Below the pieces are notes generated by a model. That model had not been told where the DNA came from. It made no database searches and saw only the letters and a list, made by a program, of their open reading frames with translations. 35,091 bases of DNA, taken from NCBI GenBank assembly GCA_910586835.1, contig CAJUJU010000044.1, positions 1 through 35,091 on the forward strand. Direction: 5' to 3'. Both the position numbers and the translations under genes were made by a program. This document shows positions 20,831 through 29,910 of the stretch, one piece after another; position 1 is the first letter of the stretch; each line of letters begins with the position of its first letter. This DNA comes from an uncultured Acetatifactor sp. GTDB taxonomy: Bacteria > Bacillota > Clostridia > Lachnospirales > Lachnospiraceae.

Positions 20831-22603
20831 TTATCCTGCGAATGTGATTATCGCATGACCATTGCCTGTCCTTATGCCATTTTGCATGGAGCCGCCGGAA
20901 ACGCCGCCTATATACCCGGAGCCACCAGTACCAGGATTGTGATAGATTAATCCACTGCCTCCTCCATAATATCCGCCACCGCCGCCGGCATTGCCAGAAC
21001 CGCCCTGGCCAAATGTCCCCTGTTGGGATTCCGGGTGCACCCCGCTGCCGTTGACTGCAACGACATAGCCGCCTCTGGCTTGGTTCGCTCCATAACTTGC
21101 AATAACGTTAAGGCTGCCTGAGATAGTGCCTGTCGCACCGCCAGATGTCCCGCCTCCCGCACCACCTTGCTGTGACGTATTGTAGGACCAACAGCTGCCG
21201 CCGCCTCCACCAGCAACTATCAAGATATCTGATTTGTAGGAGGACAATTCACTCAATACCCCCGTCCGTCTGGCAATGTGTGTTGCTCCGCCGCCTGGCC
21301 CGCCGTTGGAATTTTTACTGTTTAGGTTTCCGCCGCCGTTGTATCCTCCAACAGCAGCGCCGTCACTTGGCATGCCTCCTACAACGATATACAATACCTG
21401 CCCTTTTATCAGGCTCACACGTCCTGTTGCATATCCGCCATATCCCCCGTCTACGCGTCCCGGACTATTCCCTCCTTGGGCACCATATGCCGTCAGCTGG
21501 TATGTCCCGGATACCGGCGCCGTAAAGGTCTGGATGCCACCTGTGTATCCAAATGCCGTCCCCGCAGTCGGCATCCAGTATGCATAAAATGTTGTATTTG
21601 CTGTCAGGGTAACGCTAGTGCCAGTCTTATACTGTGTGCCGCCAGCACTGCCTAACGCCCATGCTGCAAAACTATAATTCGTCCGGGCAAAACCATTCGC
21701 CCGCAGGGTAAAGCTGGGGTTGACAGTGGCGCCGTTGCTGTTATAGTACCTTGTGCCGCTCTGGGCCGCCGTACTTCCCCCGGAAGCGCCGTTGCCGTTG
21801 TAGGACAGGGTAATGGTCTGCTGATACATGCCGTACAGGGTAGTGTTGGAGTCCCGGGTAAAGGCCGCTCCGTTATTATAGGTGATGCCGCTGTTGCCTG
21901 CCGTGCCCGTGCTCCAGCCTCTGGCCGTCCAGCCGGATAAGCCTGCCTGGGTCAGCGTAAAGGAGGGATTGATATATCCCGCCGGTGCCCAATACCTTGT
22001 CCCCGTGGTACGGCTGGCGGAAGTGCTGTTGTTATAATAAGTAACAGTTATACTCTGCTGGTACAGGCCGTATAGAGTGACATTGCTGTCCCGAGTAAAT
22101 GCTGCTCCATTGGCATAGGTGATTCCGGCGTTCCCCTGATTGCTGGTACTCCATCCCCTGGCCGTCCAGCCGCTGGAACTTGTCTGCGTCAGCTGAAAGC
22201 TGGGGTTGACCACGCTGCCATTGTTATAATACCGGTATCCCGATGTACTGCTGGCGGAAGTGCTGTTGTTATAGTAAGTCACCGTAACGCCTGCCCGGAA
22301 CACGGCATACAGGGTGACAGGGCTGTCCGCCATGATTTTACTGCCCAGCACGCTGGCGCTTGCCGTCCTGTCCTCCCGCCAGCCCACAAAACTCCAGCCC
22401 GCCTTTGACGGGGTGAAGGTCTTTGGGGAGAGGCAGGAGGCGTCACTGTCTACCTCTTCGGTGTAGGATACGTTGGTATCCACCATGTAGGTGACTGTAC
22501 TGCCGGCGCTCCAGATCTTTTTTCCCTGATACATTGCCATTTTAATCTTCTGCATGCCTGCATAGGCTGCCTTTAATTTTTTGTCAAAAATCTGTATCCC
22601 CAT
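20831..22603 (-). CDS. Phage tail adhesin with InlB-type repeats and glycine-rich C-terminal domain
   Basis: The 590-aa protein starts with a short tail-attachment region (1-32). Four repeats of about 75-82 residues follow (33-104, 105-184, 185-263, 264-345) of the listeria-bacteroides/InlB B-repeat kind, with WTARGWST, NGAAFTRDSN and VTLYG. From about 350 to 590 it is glycine-rich with poly-Gly runs, resembling polyglycine receptor-binding tips and glycine-rich lectin-like domains. It is the last tail gene before lysis and most likely the receptor-binding tail-tip protein that sets host range. GGGGTG lies 5 nt before the ATG. Repeats 2 and 3 are nearly identical in places, so recombination between them is possible. 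Confidence 0.8.
   Translation of the reverse strand: MGIQIFDKKLKAAYAGMQKIKMAMYQGKKIWSAGSTVTYMVDTNVSYTEEVDSDASCLSPKTFTPSKAGWSFVGWREDRTASASVLGSKIMADSPVTLYAVFRAGVTVTYYNNSTSASSTSGYRYYNNGSVVNPSFQLTQTSSSGWTARGWSTSNQGNAGITYANGAAFTRDSNVTLYGLYQQSITVTYYNNSTSASRTTGTRYWAPAGYINPSFTLTQAGLSGWTARGWSTGTAGNSGITYNNGAAFTRDSNTTLYGMYQQTITLSYNGNGASGGSTAAQSGTRYYNSNGATVNPSFTLRANGFARTNYSFAAWALGSAGGTQYKTGTSVTLTANTTFYAYWMPTAGTAFGYTGGIQTFTAPVSGTYQLTAYGAQGGNSPGRVDGGYGGYATGRVSLIKGQVLYIVVGGMPSDGAAVGGYNGGGNLNSKNSNGGPGGGATHIARRTGVLSELSSYKSDILIVAGGGGGSCWSYNTSQQGGAGGGTSGGATGTISGSLNVIASYGANQARGGYVVAVNGSGVHPESQQGTFGQGGSGNAGGGGGYYGGGSGLIYHNPGTGGSGYIGGVSGGSMQNGIRTGNGHAIITFAG
21569..22291. repeat. Tandem coding repeats in the tail adhesin
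   Basis: Three consecutive units: 22052-22291, 21815-22051 and 21569-21814. The first two share long stretches of sequence (YNNSTSAS, SGWTARGWST, NGAAFTRDSN, TLYG); the third keeps only the frame and a few motifs. A fourth, more divergent unit precedes them. Confidence 0.75.
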
Positions 22604-22607
22604 GGCA

Positions 22608-23417
22608 TCACCCCGTTATCAGATAGATTGTGTTGCTGTCCTTCGCAGTCATGGCATTATAGGCCGCCTGGGTGGTCACCGTAAACTTCAGGCCGCCCAG
22701 ACTGGCAGTAAGATCATTCACGTCATTTCTTAGTTCGTCAGTCACCCCCAGTAAAAAACCTGCCGCATCCTCTGACAGCTGATCCTTCATTGAGCGAAAC
22801 CATGTCTCAAACGCATCTCGCTTTTTTGCTTCCCACTCAGCATTGTTCTCCACCGTTTCTTTGTAAAATGCCTGCAGTTGGTCAAATATCAACTTAGTGT
22901 CAATCTCCATAAAAGGAGCTGACAGACCGCACACGGTGCTGTTTAAACGCTGATCCGTTATGTCGGACTGTTTGATCAAAATAACACCAGCCTTCACATA
23001 AATATCTGCCAGCACATAATCTTTATAGTCTGCAGTCCGTCTGCACACCGGAGGTTCCGGTTCGTAACTTGATACTCCCCTCTGGAGCGTATAATGAATG
23101 TCCCTGTCTTCCTTGCTCCATGTAGCTGATATGCGGTCAATTCTATTCAGCACTCCGTCTGCCGGTTCCAACTGAACGATTATCTCTCTTTCCACTTCAT
23201 AACGGTATCCGTTGATCATCAAGCCACCAGGCTTCAGCGTTACAGTCATGTCGCCGTTCGCAAAAATCTGCAGATTATCTGTTTTATTCATAAATACACC
23301 GGAACTAATAAACACCCGAAAGTACCGGGCAAAATCTTCCGCCACAAATGTCCGGTCATGGATTCCGTTTATTACCTTGCTGTCAAACGGAAAAGACTTT
23401 TCACCTATCTCTGCCAT
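22608..23417 (-). CDS. Phage baseplate/tail-tip structural protein
   Basis: A 269-aa protein. Residues about 1-150 form a beta-rich domain (FPFDSKVINGIHDRTF, then GLMINGYRYEVE) resembling upper-baseplate proteins of siphoviruses. A helical segment follows (about 175-240), and the C-terminal AYNAMTAKDSNTIYLITG is a motif often seen at the ends of tail-fibre attachment proteins. It sits between the Gp37-like protein and the adhesin, so it likely joins the adhesin to the baseplate. Two ATG codons are adjacent; AAAGGAG is 5 nt from the second (23417). The first overlaps the previous stop codon. Confidence 0.7.
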   Translation of the reverse strand: MAEIGEKSFPFDSKVINGIHDRTFVAEDFARYFRVFISSGVFMNKTDNLQIFANGDMTVTLKPGGLMINGYRYEVEREIIVQLEPADGVLNRIDRISATWSKEDRDIHYTLQRGVSSYEPEPPVCRRTADYKDYVLADIYVKAGVILIKQSDITDQRLNSTVCGLSAPFMEIDTKLIFDQLQAFYKETVENNAEWEAKKRDAFETWFRSMKDQLSEDAAGFLLGVTDELRNDVNDLTASLGGLKFTVTTQAAYNAMTAKDSNTIYLITG

Positions 23418-23419
23418 CA

Positions 23420-24481
23420 TTACTCCTTTGCTTTTATCAGATCAATCAACGTCGGCACATCATTCCCGAATGTAACAATACACGACTCTTCTGTCTTGGA
23501 AAAGCCTTTCTGTATCTCTTTCACCTGTGTGTCAACCATCACATTCCAATCCTGATCTATGCATGTTACATAGTCCCCAAGAGCAAAAAACATCGCTTTT
23601 TCCGGATTGATTTTGCTTTCGAAAGCTGTCGCCGTAAAATACGCCGACAGCTTTTCCTCTCCTTTTTGCCGAAGCTGCTGTTCCAATACCGAAACTGTAA
23701 CATCTTTTGCGGAATGTCCCGAAGCATTATAAAAAAATTCATATCTGTCTATCCCGGAAGCCTGTCCTACTGTAATCAATATCCTTTCTTCGTCTTCTCC
23801 CGGGCCTCCCACCATACACACATTCCTACAGTTAGAACTATCCTCGTAATAATCCTGTGTGTACACATTCCCGTATTCCTTGGTAAAGATACAAGGCTTC
23901 TCCGTCCCCCGGGTTCTGTCCGTTCCTCTGTACACCTCAAAAACAAGCTTTTTCCGCTCATAATCCAGACGGAGCCGATAGCCTAGCCCAAAAGTTTTAG
24001 ACAATTCCGTCAATGCCTCCTGCAGGTTATCATAGGTTATTTGCTTTCTGATTGGTTCCGCGTCATATCCCTGGAATTCTCCCAGTTCAATTAATGGTAT
24101 TTTCCGGTTTAGATCCTCCGGATTGACAGCCTGCTCCATTACCATTTGCCTCATAAGCTGCTCCGGTGTTCCAGCCATGACCATCTTTTTCCAGATGATA
24201 CGCTGATTCAAATACCGGCTTGCCATATATCCCTGTATCGTGATTGTTTGCTCTCCAAGCTTATTCAGTTTCAGATATTTTCTGGTAATTATTGCCGGTT
24301 GAGTTTCGTCTGTCTTATAGACCAAATTCCCCCTGTTCAGTATCCGGTTCATTTTTTCCGTAAAAATAAGTACTATTTTAAAAGTACCAGGACTGTGAAA
24401 CTTCTCAGACCAGATGATACTCTCATAAACCGACAACACGCCCAAAATATGGATATCTCTATCCAATACATATAGTTCCAT
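23420..24481 (-). CDS. Siphovirus Gp37-like tail/baseplate protein
   Basis: The 353-aa product fits the ReqiPepy6 Gp37-like family: N-terminal LYVLDRDIHILGVLSVYESIIWSEKFHSPGTFKI, then the YLNQRIIW region near residue 95 and a C-terminal beta domain. The family takes the place of the Tal/hub protein at the tail tip just after Dit. It lacks any endopeptidase or lysozyme domain that I can see, so it is a structural hub only. It follows Dit by 2 nt and is translationally coupled to the next gene (TAATG overlap). Confidence 0.82.
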   Translation of the reverse strand: MELYVLDRDIHILGVLSVYESIIWSEKFHSPGTFKIVLIFTEKMNRILNRGNLVYKTDETQPAIITRKYLKLNKLGEQTITIQGYMASRYLNQRIIWKKMVMAGTPEQLMRQMVMEQAVNPEDLNRKIPLIELGEFQGYDAEPIRKQITYDNLQEALTELSKTFGLGYRLRLDYERKKLVFEVYRGTDRTRGTEKPCIFTKEYGNVYTQDYYEDSSNCRNVCMVGGPGEDEERILITVGQASGIDRYEFFYNASGHSAKDVTVSVLEQQLRQKGEEKLSAYFTATAFESKINPEKAMFFALGDYVTCIDQDWNVMVDTQVKEIQKGFSKTEESCIVTFGNDVPTLIDLIKAKE

Positions 24482-24483
24482 AC

Positions 24484-25365
24484 TTATACCCCCGGATATC
24501 TGTTATAAAAATAAATCCTGGTTTCCAGCATATCCTCTCCTTTGTCTGCCCCATGCCGAAACAAATTATCTCCTGGTTCCAGCACAAGAAATGCATTTCC
24601 GCCTCCAGCCAGGTCTATTTTCCCTATGTAATCCTCCTTTACCCCGTTTCGATTTCTGGTAATAGTCTTCTCCTGGCCGGTCATTACCGTAATCTGCTCG
24701 CCTGCCTCCATTTCACATAACAGCCTGATGAATTTCCGCTTATTCACATCGAAAAGCTGAGGGTTAGACAATGCACCAGCCGCCACAAACACGATCCTCA
24801 TTCCCGCTTTAATACTGGACTTATTATGTACATTCGCTATCAGGGCACTGCTTTTAATCCCAAAACACACGCCTTCTTCCTGCGGAATCGTCAGCGGGAA
24901 ATGAAAGTCTCCTACTACATTCGCTATTTCTATCAGTGTTTCCGATTCATCCCTCCAGTATGGTTCCACAGCAATCAATGAGAGGCTGTAATTCTGCACT
25001 GCGTTTACTTCGGTGAACTCAAACCTCGGCGTCTTTTCCACCCTTGCTGTTATGCACCTGTTGATACCACCATAAAAATGTGTAATGGTGATTTCGCTTT
25101 TAGGCCTAAAGACATTCATAATCCTGTCCCGATTCATCTGCATCTCATAAGTAGTCGACGCAATCATTTGTCCTGTAATTTCCATTTCCCGTGGGAGTAC
25201 ATAGCTATTCAAAAGACTGGCACCGTCCTGGTCAAAGCCCTGAGACATCACATTCTGAACTTCCATCCTGTCAAACCCTTTTATCTCCTGCACTGTGTAT
25301 GGAGTCATCGTCAATTCTACCGATGTATTCCCGTTTCCTGCTATTATTTTTCTGTCCGTTACCAT
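24484..25365 (-). CDS. Distal tail protein (Dit)
   Basis: A 293-aa siphovirus-type tail component. The N-terminal half (about 1-150; YTVQEIKGFDRMEVQ, PREMEITGQM and YWRDESET) has the belt-domain pattern of Dit proteins that form the hexameric ring between tube and baseplate. The C-terminal half is a beta-sandwich-like domain with NVHNKSSIKAGMRI and GNAFLVLEPGDNLF, the usual ending for this family. Its first 7 nt overlap the tape-measure gene's end. No enzymatic domain. Confidence 0.87.
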   Translation of the reverse strand: MVTDRKIIAGNGNTSVELTMTPYTVQEIKGFDRMEVQNVMSQGFDQDGASLLNSYVLPREMEITGQMIASTTYEMQMNRDRIMNVFRPKSEITITHFYGGINRCITARVEKTPRFEFTEVNAVQNYSLSLIAVEPYWRDESETLIEIANVVGDFHFPLTIPQEEGVCFGIKSSALIANVHNKSSIKAGMRIVFVAAGALSNPQLFDVNKRKFIRLLCEMEAGEQITVMTGQEKTITRNRNGVKEDYIGKIDLAGGGNAFLVLEPGDNLFRHGADKGEDMLETRIYFYNRYPGV

Positions 25366-28300
25366 GCCTCTGCAGCCTCCCTCTGAGAATCCCGAAACCG
25401 TCTTGCCGCTTCAATCGGATCGTCCACTGGACTATATATATTAATCTCCTGCTGCACGGAAACTGTTTTTTCTGCCGATACAGCTCCGGTGCTCGGCTTT
25501 GGCTGCTTTACCGGCATGGATGCATCCGGGAATGCAACTGCTATTACATCCTCTATCCCTGCGGTAGACTGCTGCCATCCGGCAATGTATCCCTCCCCTG
25601 ACATTTCGCCCATCCACTCAAATTTCTTGGATGGGCTATGTATCTCCAGCTTTTTTTGCGCCGCTTCTACTGCACGCGCTGCCATGCTTTCAATGGCTGC
25701 AACTACGGAAGCCGTCCCCGCCTCTATTCCCACCTTCATTCCCTCTGGTATTCGCTTCCCAACCACTTCCCAGTCTCTTGTAACTACGCATTGCCTTCCC
25801 GTCTGCAGAACGGAAGAACATACCTGTATCACCATATCCATTACCTGCTGCCGGTTTCCTCTGATACCTGCTGCCATGCCCAAGTCCACGTTCGCGCCAA
25901 TGGTCTCAAACACTTTTGACGGACTATGCTCATCCAGGATCTTCATTGCAATGTCAACCGTCCCATGTGCCATATCCCCAGCTGCATTCTCAACCTCCGC
26001 AGCACTGTCCTTAATACCAGTTTGGAACCCCTCGGCTGCCTGCTTTCCTGCCATTTCATAAGCCGCTGTCACTTTTGCTGCCGTTTCGTCAGGAATAGAC
26101 AAAGTTTGTTCAAATAATTCATTCGCCTTTTGCAATTCTTCGTCCGTCATGGAAACAAAAGTGGCTACATAGCCAGCTCCCTCCGGCCCCAGATCCGCCA
26201 GATGCTGCAAAAGCCCCTGATCAATGCCACGCTCCGCAAGCGTCTCCATGTTGTCCGCCCACTGCGTGATCCCGTCTACCTGGCTCTGCATATTATCCAG
26301 CAATTCCTTACTTGTGAGTTCCATCTGACCTTTGAACTCAGCAAACAAACTGATTTGGTTCTGTACTGTCTCTGACACTGTGTCATACATTTCCCCGTAT
26401 GACTGGGAAACCTCTTCGGCCATGCCCGATACTTCTGTCCCTGCCTCACGGGCTGCGCTTCCAAGTTGCCCGGTTGCCTCCGCGGTCTGGTAAATTCCTT
26501 CATTTTCCGAAATATATTCATAGCAATACTGATATTCCTCCGACAGGCCTGTTATACTCCCCTCTGTCTCTGCGATCTGTGCATCCAGGGCATCCAATGC
26601 CTCCTGTGCGCTGTCTATGCTGAAAACATACGGCATGAGCTCTGTACTTGCATTTCTGGAGTATTCGGTCATATTCGCCATAGCACTATTCAGCTGTTCC
26701 TGTGCTTCTGCAAGCTGAACTGCCTGTACGTCACGTTGTTCCTGGAGATCAAGCAGGGCCTTCTCCGCCTCCCACTGCTCCTCCGCAATTCTCTTCATAT
26801 CTTCCCTGGCGGCGTTTGCCTTATCCAGAGCAGACAACGCGTCAATATTTGCATAAATGGCATCCGTTGTCATATTGAGAAGACCTGTCTGTTCATCAAT
26901 TTTCAGATTTAATTCCGGATATGCTGTATTCAGTTCCTCAATGATCTGTTTCTGCCTTATCTCATCCTCCACTGTCAGATTTGTTTTCTTCTGCAGGTCG
27001 GAAAGCTCACCCACAAGCTTTTTCGCCGCTGAACTCTCCTGTTCCATTCCTGTCCGCGTTTTCTCCCTGGCCGCCTTTGATGCTGCATACTCCTCATTCA
27101 ACTTCTGGGTGGTTTCCGTCAACTCCTTTGTCTTTTGCTCTGTTTCTGTAATCCCAGACAGATTATCCTTATTTATCAGGATAAAAGCTGCCACTGCAGC
27201 CGTAAGCCCCGCAATGGCGCCCAACAGGAGCCCTGCCGGATTTGCAGTCATCGCAGCATTAAGTAGCCATTGAGATACAGTTGCACCTTCGTTTGCCGCC
27301 TTGTATGCATGCCATGCAGTCTGAACTGCGTCAATGGCAGGGCCTACCACCTTCATCTGCATATTTGCAGCAACAATACCGGTTATCCCCGCCGTTACCA
27401 GGTCGGAATGATCCAGCACCCAAGTCAGCCCATCGATAAGTACCGGAAGTGCATCTTCCCCTACCTCAATAGCTCCCTTGCAGAACTCACCAAGGGATTC
27501 CGACAACTTATTGAGAGATACACCCAGGTCTCCTGTCTCTATGGATCTCTGCAGCCGCCCAACCGCGTCTGTCGCGCCCTCCACGGCTGTCTTCATATTG
27601 TCATCAAAGACCTCGTATGCAGAAATCCCAAGTGCCTCCAAAGATGACTTCAGAATCGTCACCTTTCCCTTCAGGTTATTATTCATGGTAACTGCCATAT
27701 CACCTGCGGCACCTGCGCAATCCTTCAATTCTTTCGACAAATTTTCGAATTCTTCTCCTGTCCCCTTCAACAGAGCATTCACTGCGGCAATGTCGGTTTT
27801 GTTGAATATCTGGCTTATTAACTGGGTTTTTTCCGTTGAGGACATGCCGTCCATTGCAACATTCAGATCTGTCATGATATCATTCAGGTCCCGCATGTTT
27901 CCGTTGGCGTCTCCCACATCAACGCCTAACGAACGGAGTTCCTTCCCTGCCTTCTCCGTAGGAGCAGACAATGCCAAAAGAATATTTCTTAAATGCGTTC
28001 CTCCCTCCGCTCCCTTGATTCCATTATTCGCCAGAATACCCAGCTCTGCATTCATTGTCTCCAGTTTCTGTCCGGTCAGTGTCACCGTGCCAGCACATAC
28101 CAGCGTCGCCTCCCCCAGTTGTGCTACACTGGTATTCGATTTCTGGGAAGTCCTTGCCATCTGGTCTATATATTTATCCAGTTCTTCTGTCTCCAGGCCA
28201 AGTGCTGCCATGGAATCAGTTACCAGATCAGAAGCATAAGCCAGATCCAGCCCTCCGGCTGCTGCCAGATCCAGCACCTTGGGAAGCGTCTCCACCGATT

Positions 28301-29219
28301 TATCTACATCATATCCCGCAAGGGCAAGATAGTTCAGCGCTTCCGCAGCTTCCGACGCGGAGTACTTTGTTGTCTTCCCGCAAGCCTTTGCCGCTTCTGA
28401 CAACTTTTCATATTCCCTGCTGCCGGAATTGATCTCATCTGCCGTCATCCCCATTGTAGCGGCCACCTGGGACATGGAAGCCTCAAATTCGGAACCCACG
28501 TCTACCGCCGATACCGCTACCTTCCGGATCCCATCCGCAAGTTTCTTTATCCCTGCAAGAATTGCCTCTGATGCCAAGTTCGCCCGGAGCATATCCCCAA
28601 ACAAGGCCGTCTTTTCTGTGGCCTCCTCGGTTTCTTTTCCGTATCTGTCTATGGAAGTAGCGCAATGGTCACCAGACAACTCCGCCTCCCTCATCTGCCT
28701 GGCAGTCTCCTCCAATTCCTCCTTCATGACATTGAGCGCTGCGTTGGCGTTATTCATAGAAGTCTGGTAAACCCTTGCCTTTTCCCCTGCTTTATTGTAG
28801 CTTTCCTCTGCGAGCCTGAGCTTTTCTTTCAGATCGTCAATGGATTTTGACTGCGCTTCCAGGGCCTCTGAATTATCTTCAGAGCTATCCGACATCTGCC
28901 CCATTTCCTTCTCTGCCTTTGCCAGCGCTGTTTGCAGGTCATTGATCTTGCCTATCACCTTTTCCTGCTTTTTTTCAGAGGCCTCCATTGCCTGCCTGTT
29001 AACCTCTACCTCTTTCGTCTGGGCAGCCACCTGCCTTGTCAGAATCTCATGTTTTTTTGACAGTGCATCCATGGAATTTTGATAATTTCTGAATTCCGAC
29101 TGGCACAATTTCATTTCCGACCGAAGTTCCGACTTTTCCGCCTTGATCCTTTTTAACGCCGCACTGTATTCCCTGTCTCCTTCCAGAACAATCTTTCCTC
29201 CAATGGTGCCCTTTGCCAT
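25359..29219 (-). CDS. Tail tape measure protein (TP901 type)
   Basis: The longest gene, 1286 aa. It has an N-terminal coiled coil (about 20-190), the TP901 core (about 225-480, with SEAAEALNYLALAGYD and NTSVAQLGEATLVCAGTV), hydrophobic segments near 650-690 (NPAGLLLGAIAGLTAAVAAF), a second coiled coil (about 700-870) and C-terminal EIHSPSKKFEWMGE repeats. It sets tail length. At the usual 0.15 nm per residue the tail would be about 190 nm; this is inference. No peptidase or lysozyme domain was recognised. The gene is intact and starts 11 nt after the chaperone fusion ends. Confidence 0.93.
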   Translation of the reverse strand: MAKGTIGGKIVLEGDREYSAALKRIKAEKSELRSEMKLCQSEFRNYQNSMDALSKKHEILTRQVAAQTKEVEVNRQAMEASEKKQEKVIGKINDLQTALAKAEKEMGQMSDSSEDNSEALEAQSKSIDDLKEKLRLAEESYNKAGEKARVYQTSMNNANAALNVMKEELEETARQMREAELSGDHCATSIDRYGKETEEATEKTALFGDMLRANLASEAILAGIKKLADGIRKVAVSAVDVGSEFEASMSQVAATMGMTADEINSGSREYEKLSEAAKACGKTTKYSASEAAEALNYLALAGYDVDKSVETLPKVLDLAAAGGLDLAYASDLVTDSMAALGLETEELDKYIDQMARTSQKSNTSVAQLGEATLVCAGTVTLTGQKLETMNAELGILANNGIKGAEGGTHLRNILLALSAPTEKAGKELRSLGVDVGDANGNMRDLNDIMTDLNVAMDGMSSTEKTQLISQIFNKTDIAAVNALLKGTGEEFENLSKELKDCAGAAGDMAVTMNNNLKGKVTILKSSLEALGISAYEVFDDNMKTAVEGATDAVGRLQRSIETGDLGVSLNKLSESLGEFCKGAIEVGEDALPVLIDGLTWVLDHSDLVTAGITGIVAANMQMKVVGPAIDAVQTAWHAYKAANEGATVSQWLLNAAMTANPAGLLLGAIAGLTAAVAAFILINKDNLSGITETEQKTKELTETTQKLNEEYAASKAAREKTRTGMEQESSAAKKLVGELSDLQKKTNLTVEDEIRQKQIIEELNTAYPELNLKIDEQTGLLNMTTDAIYANIDALSALDKANAAREDMKRIAEEQWEAEKALLDLQEQRDVQAVQLAEAQEQLNSAMANMTEYSRNASTELMPYVFSIDSAQEALDALDAQIAETEGSITGLSEEYQYCYEYISENEGIYQTAEATGQLGSAAREAGTEVSGMAEEVSQSYGEMYDTVSETVQNQISLFAEFKGQMELTSKELLDNMQSQVDGITQWADNMETLAERGIDQGLLQHLADLGPEGAGYVATFVSMTDEELQKANELFEQTLSIPDETAAKVTAAYEMAGKQAAEGFQTGIKDSAAEVENAAGDMAHGTVDIAMKILDEHSPSKVFETIGANVDLGMAAGIRGNRQQVMDMVIQVCSSVLQTGRQCVVTRDWEVVGKRIPEGMKVGIEAGTASVVAAIESMAARAVEAAQKKLEIHSPSKKFEWMGEMSGEGYIAGWQQSTAGIEDVIAVAFPDASMPVKQPKPSTGAVSAEKTVSVQQEINIYSPVDDPIEAARRFRDSQREAAEAW

Positions 29220-29230
29220 AATTCCCCTCC

Positions 29231-29850
29231 CTACAAAATATCAAGAGAACTGACCTCCTCCAACTGGAATAATTTATACAGTCCCCGTTTTGTCTCAAAA
29301 TTATATTGTTTCTTATAGGTTTCAAACAGATCCATCCAATAGCCGAAATACTGCCAGCCTACTGTTCTATAAGAAAACCCCAGCTTCTTCACGCCCATAT
29401 ATCTCAGCCAGAGGAAATCAACAGGTTTTTCCTGCTCTTTCATTCCCCTGGCAATTATTTTTTTGTTTCAAAGCACCTCCGGAATTCTTCATGCAACATT
29501 CTACTCAGTTGATCATAGGGTATGGTGCAGCTCCTGAAGATAAATTCCGCCTCTACTGGTTCAAATACCCTGTTCTCCTGGTCTGCCTGGATGGCCAGCC
29601 CCTCGTTGACCGCAACAGGTAATACCGTTTTTATGGCTCTGATGGAAGGTTCCGTCCAAAACATGGCAGGTTCCCCTTCCTCAGTATAGACTTGCTTTCC
29701 TTCATCGTCTTTCCGGAAATGGAGTCCCAAAAGGTCTCTTTCAAATTGGTTGATGGATCCATACTCCTCCTGGATCTCTTCCAGGACATTCAAGTCAATC
29801 CTGAAAGGATATGTCTTCCCGCCGATCAGGATTCTTTTCAGTTTTTCCAT
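29231..29850 (-). CDS. Tail assembly chaperone GT fusion, made by -1 frameshift
   Basis: The upstream G frame ends in ACA AAA AAA TAA. The heptamer A AAA AAA (29464-29458) is a textbook -1 slippery site. After slipping, reading continues ATA ATT GCC AGG GGA into the frame MKEQEKPVDFLWLRY... and ends at 29231. This makes a G-GT fusion of about 205 residues beside the shorter G protein, as in lambda and most long-tailed phages, where the T part contacts the tape measure. The T segment (70 codons from 29443) has no convincing ribosome binding site of its own. Order and position, right before the tape measure gene, support it strongly. Confidence 0.88.
29455..29850 (-). CDS. Tail assembly chaperone G
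   Basis: A 131-aa protein ending at the stop right after the slippery site. It has the small helical fold typical of gpG-type chaperones (IDLNVLEEIQEEYGSINQFERDL near 20-42). It coats the tape measure protein during tail assembly and is not in the finished virion. AAGGAG is 6 nt before the ATG at 29850; an in-frame ATG at 29856 abuts the ribosome site and is unlikely to be used. Confidence 0.85.
   Translation of the reverse strand: MEKLKRILIGGKTYPFRIDLNVLEEIQEEYGSINQFERDLLGLHFRKDDEGKQVYTEEGEPAMFWTEPSIRAIKTVLPVAVNEGLAIQADQENRVFEPVEAEFIFRSCTIPYDQLSRMLHEEFRRCFETKK
29458..29464 (-). other. Programmed -1 frameshift site (A AAA AAA)
   Basis: Seven A on the minus strand, in the 0-frame phase X XXY YYZ, with the stop codon TAA directly after. 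See the G and GT entries. No strong downstream hairpin is obvious within 20 nt. Confidence 0.85.
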
Positions 29851-29868
29851 GGGCATCTCCTTATACAG

Positions 29869-29902
29869 GCGCAGGGGCGAAGAATTATCTTCGCCCCTGC
29901 GC
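29869..29902 (-). repeat. Perfect 15-bp hairpin between tail tube and chaperone genes
   Basis: Arms 29869-29883 and 29888-29902 are perfect 15-bp complements with a 4-nt ATTA loop. On the minus strand no T-run follows, and the chaperone ribosome site comes soon after. It likely protects the tail-tube mRNA end, or lowers chaperone expression relative to the tube protein. Confidence 0.75.
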
Positions 29903-29910
29903 AGATTATG

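Noticed and set aside
29231..29443. Stand-alone 70-aa gene before the tape measure
   Set aside because: It lacks a convincing start site of its own and is entered by the -1 frameshift from the G gene.
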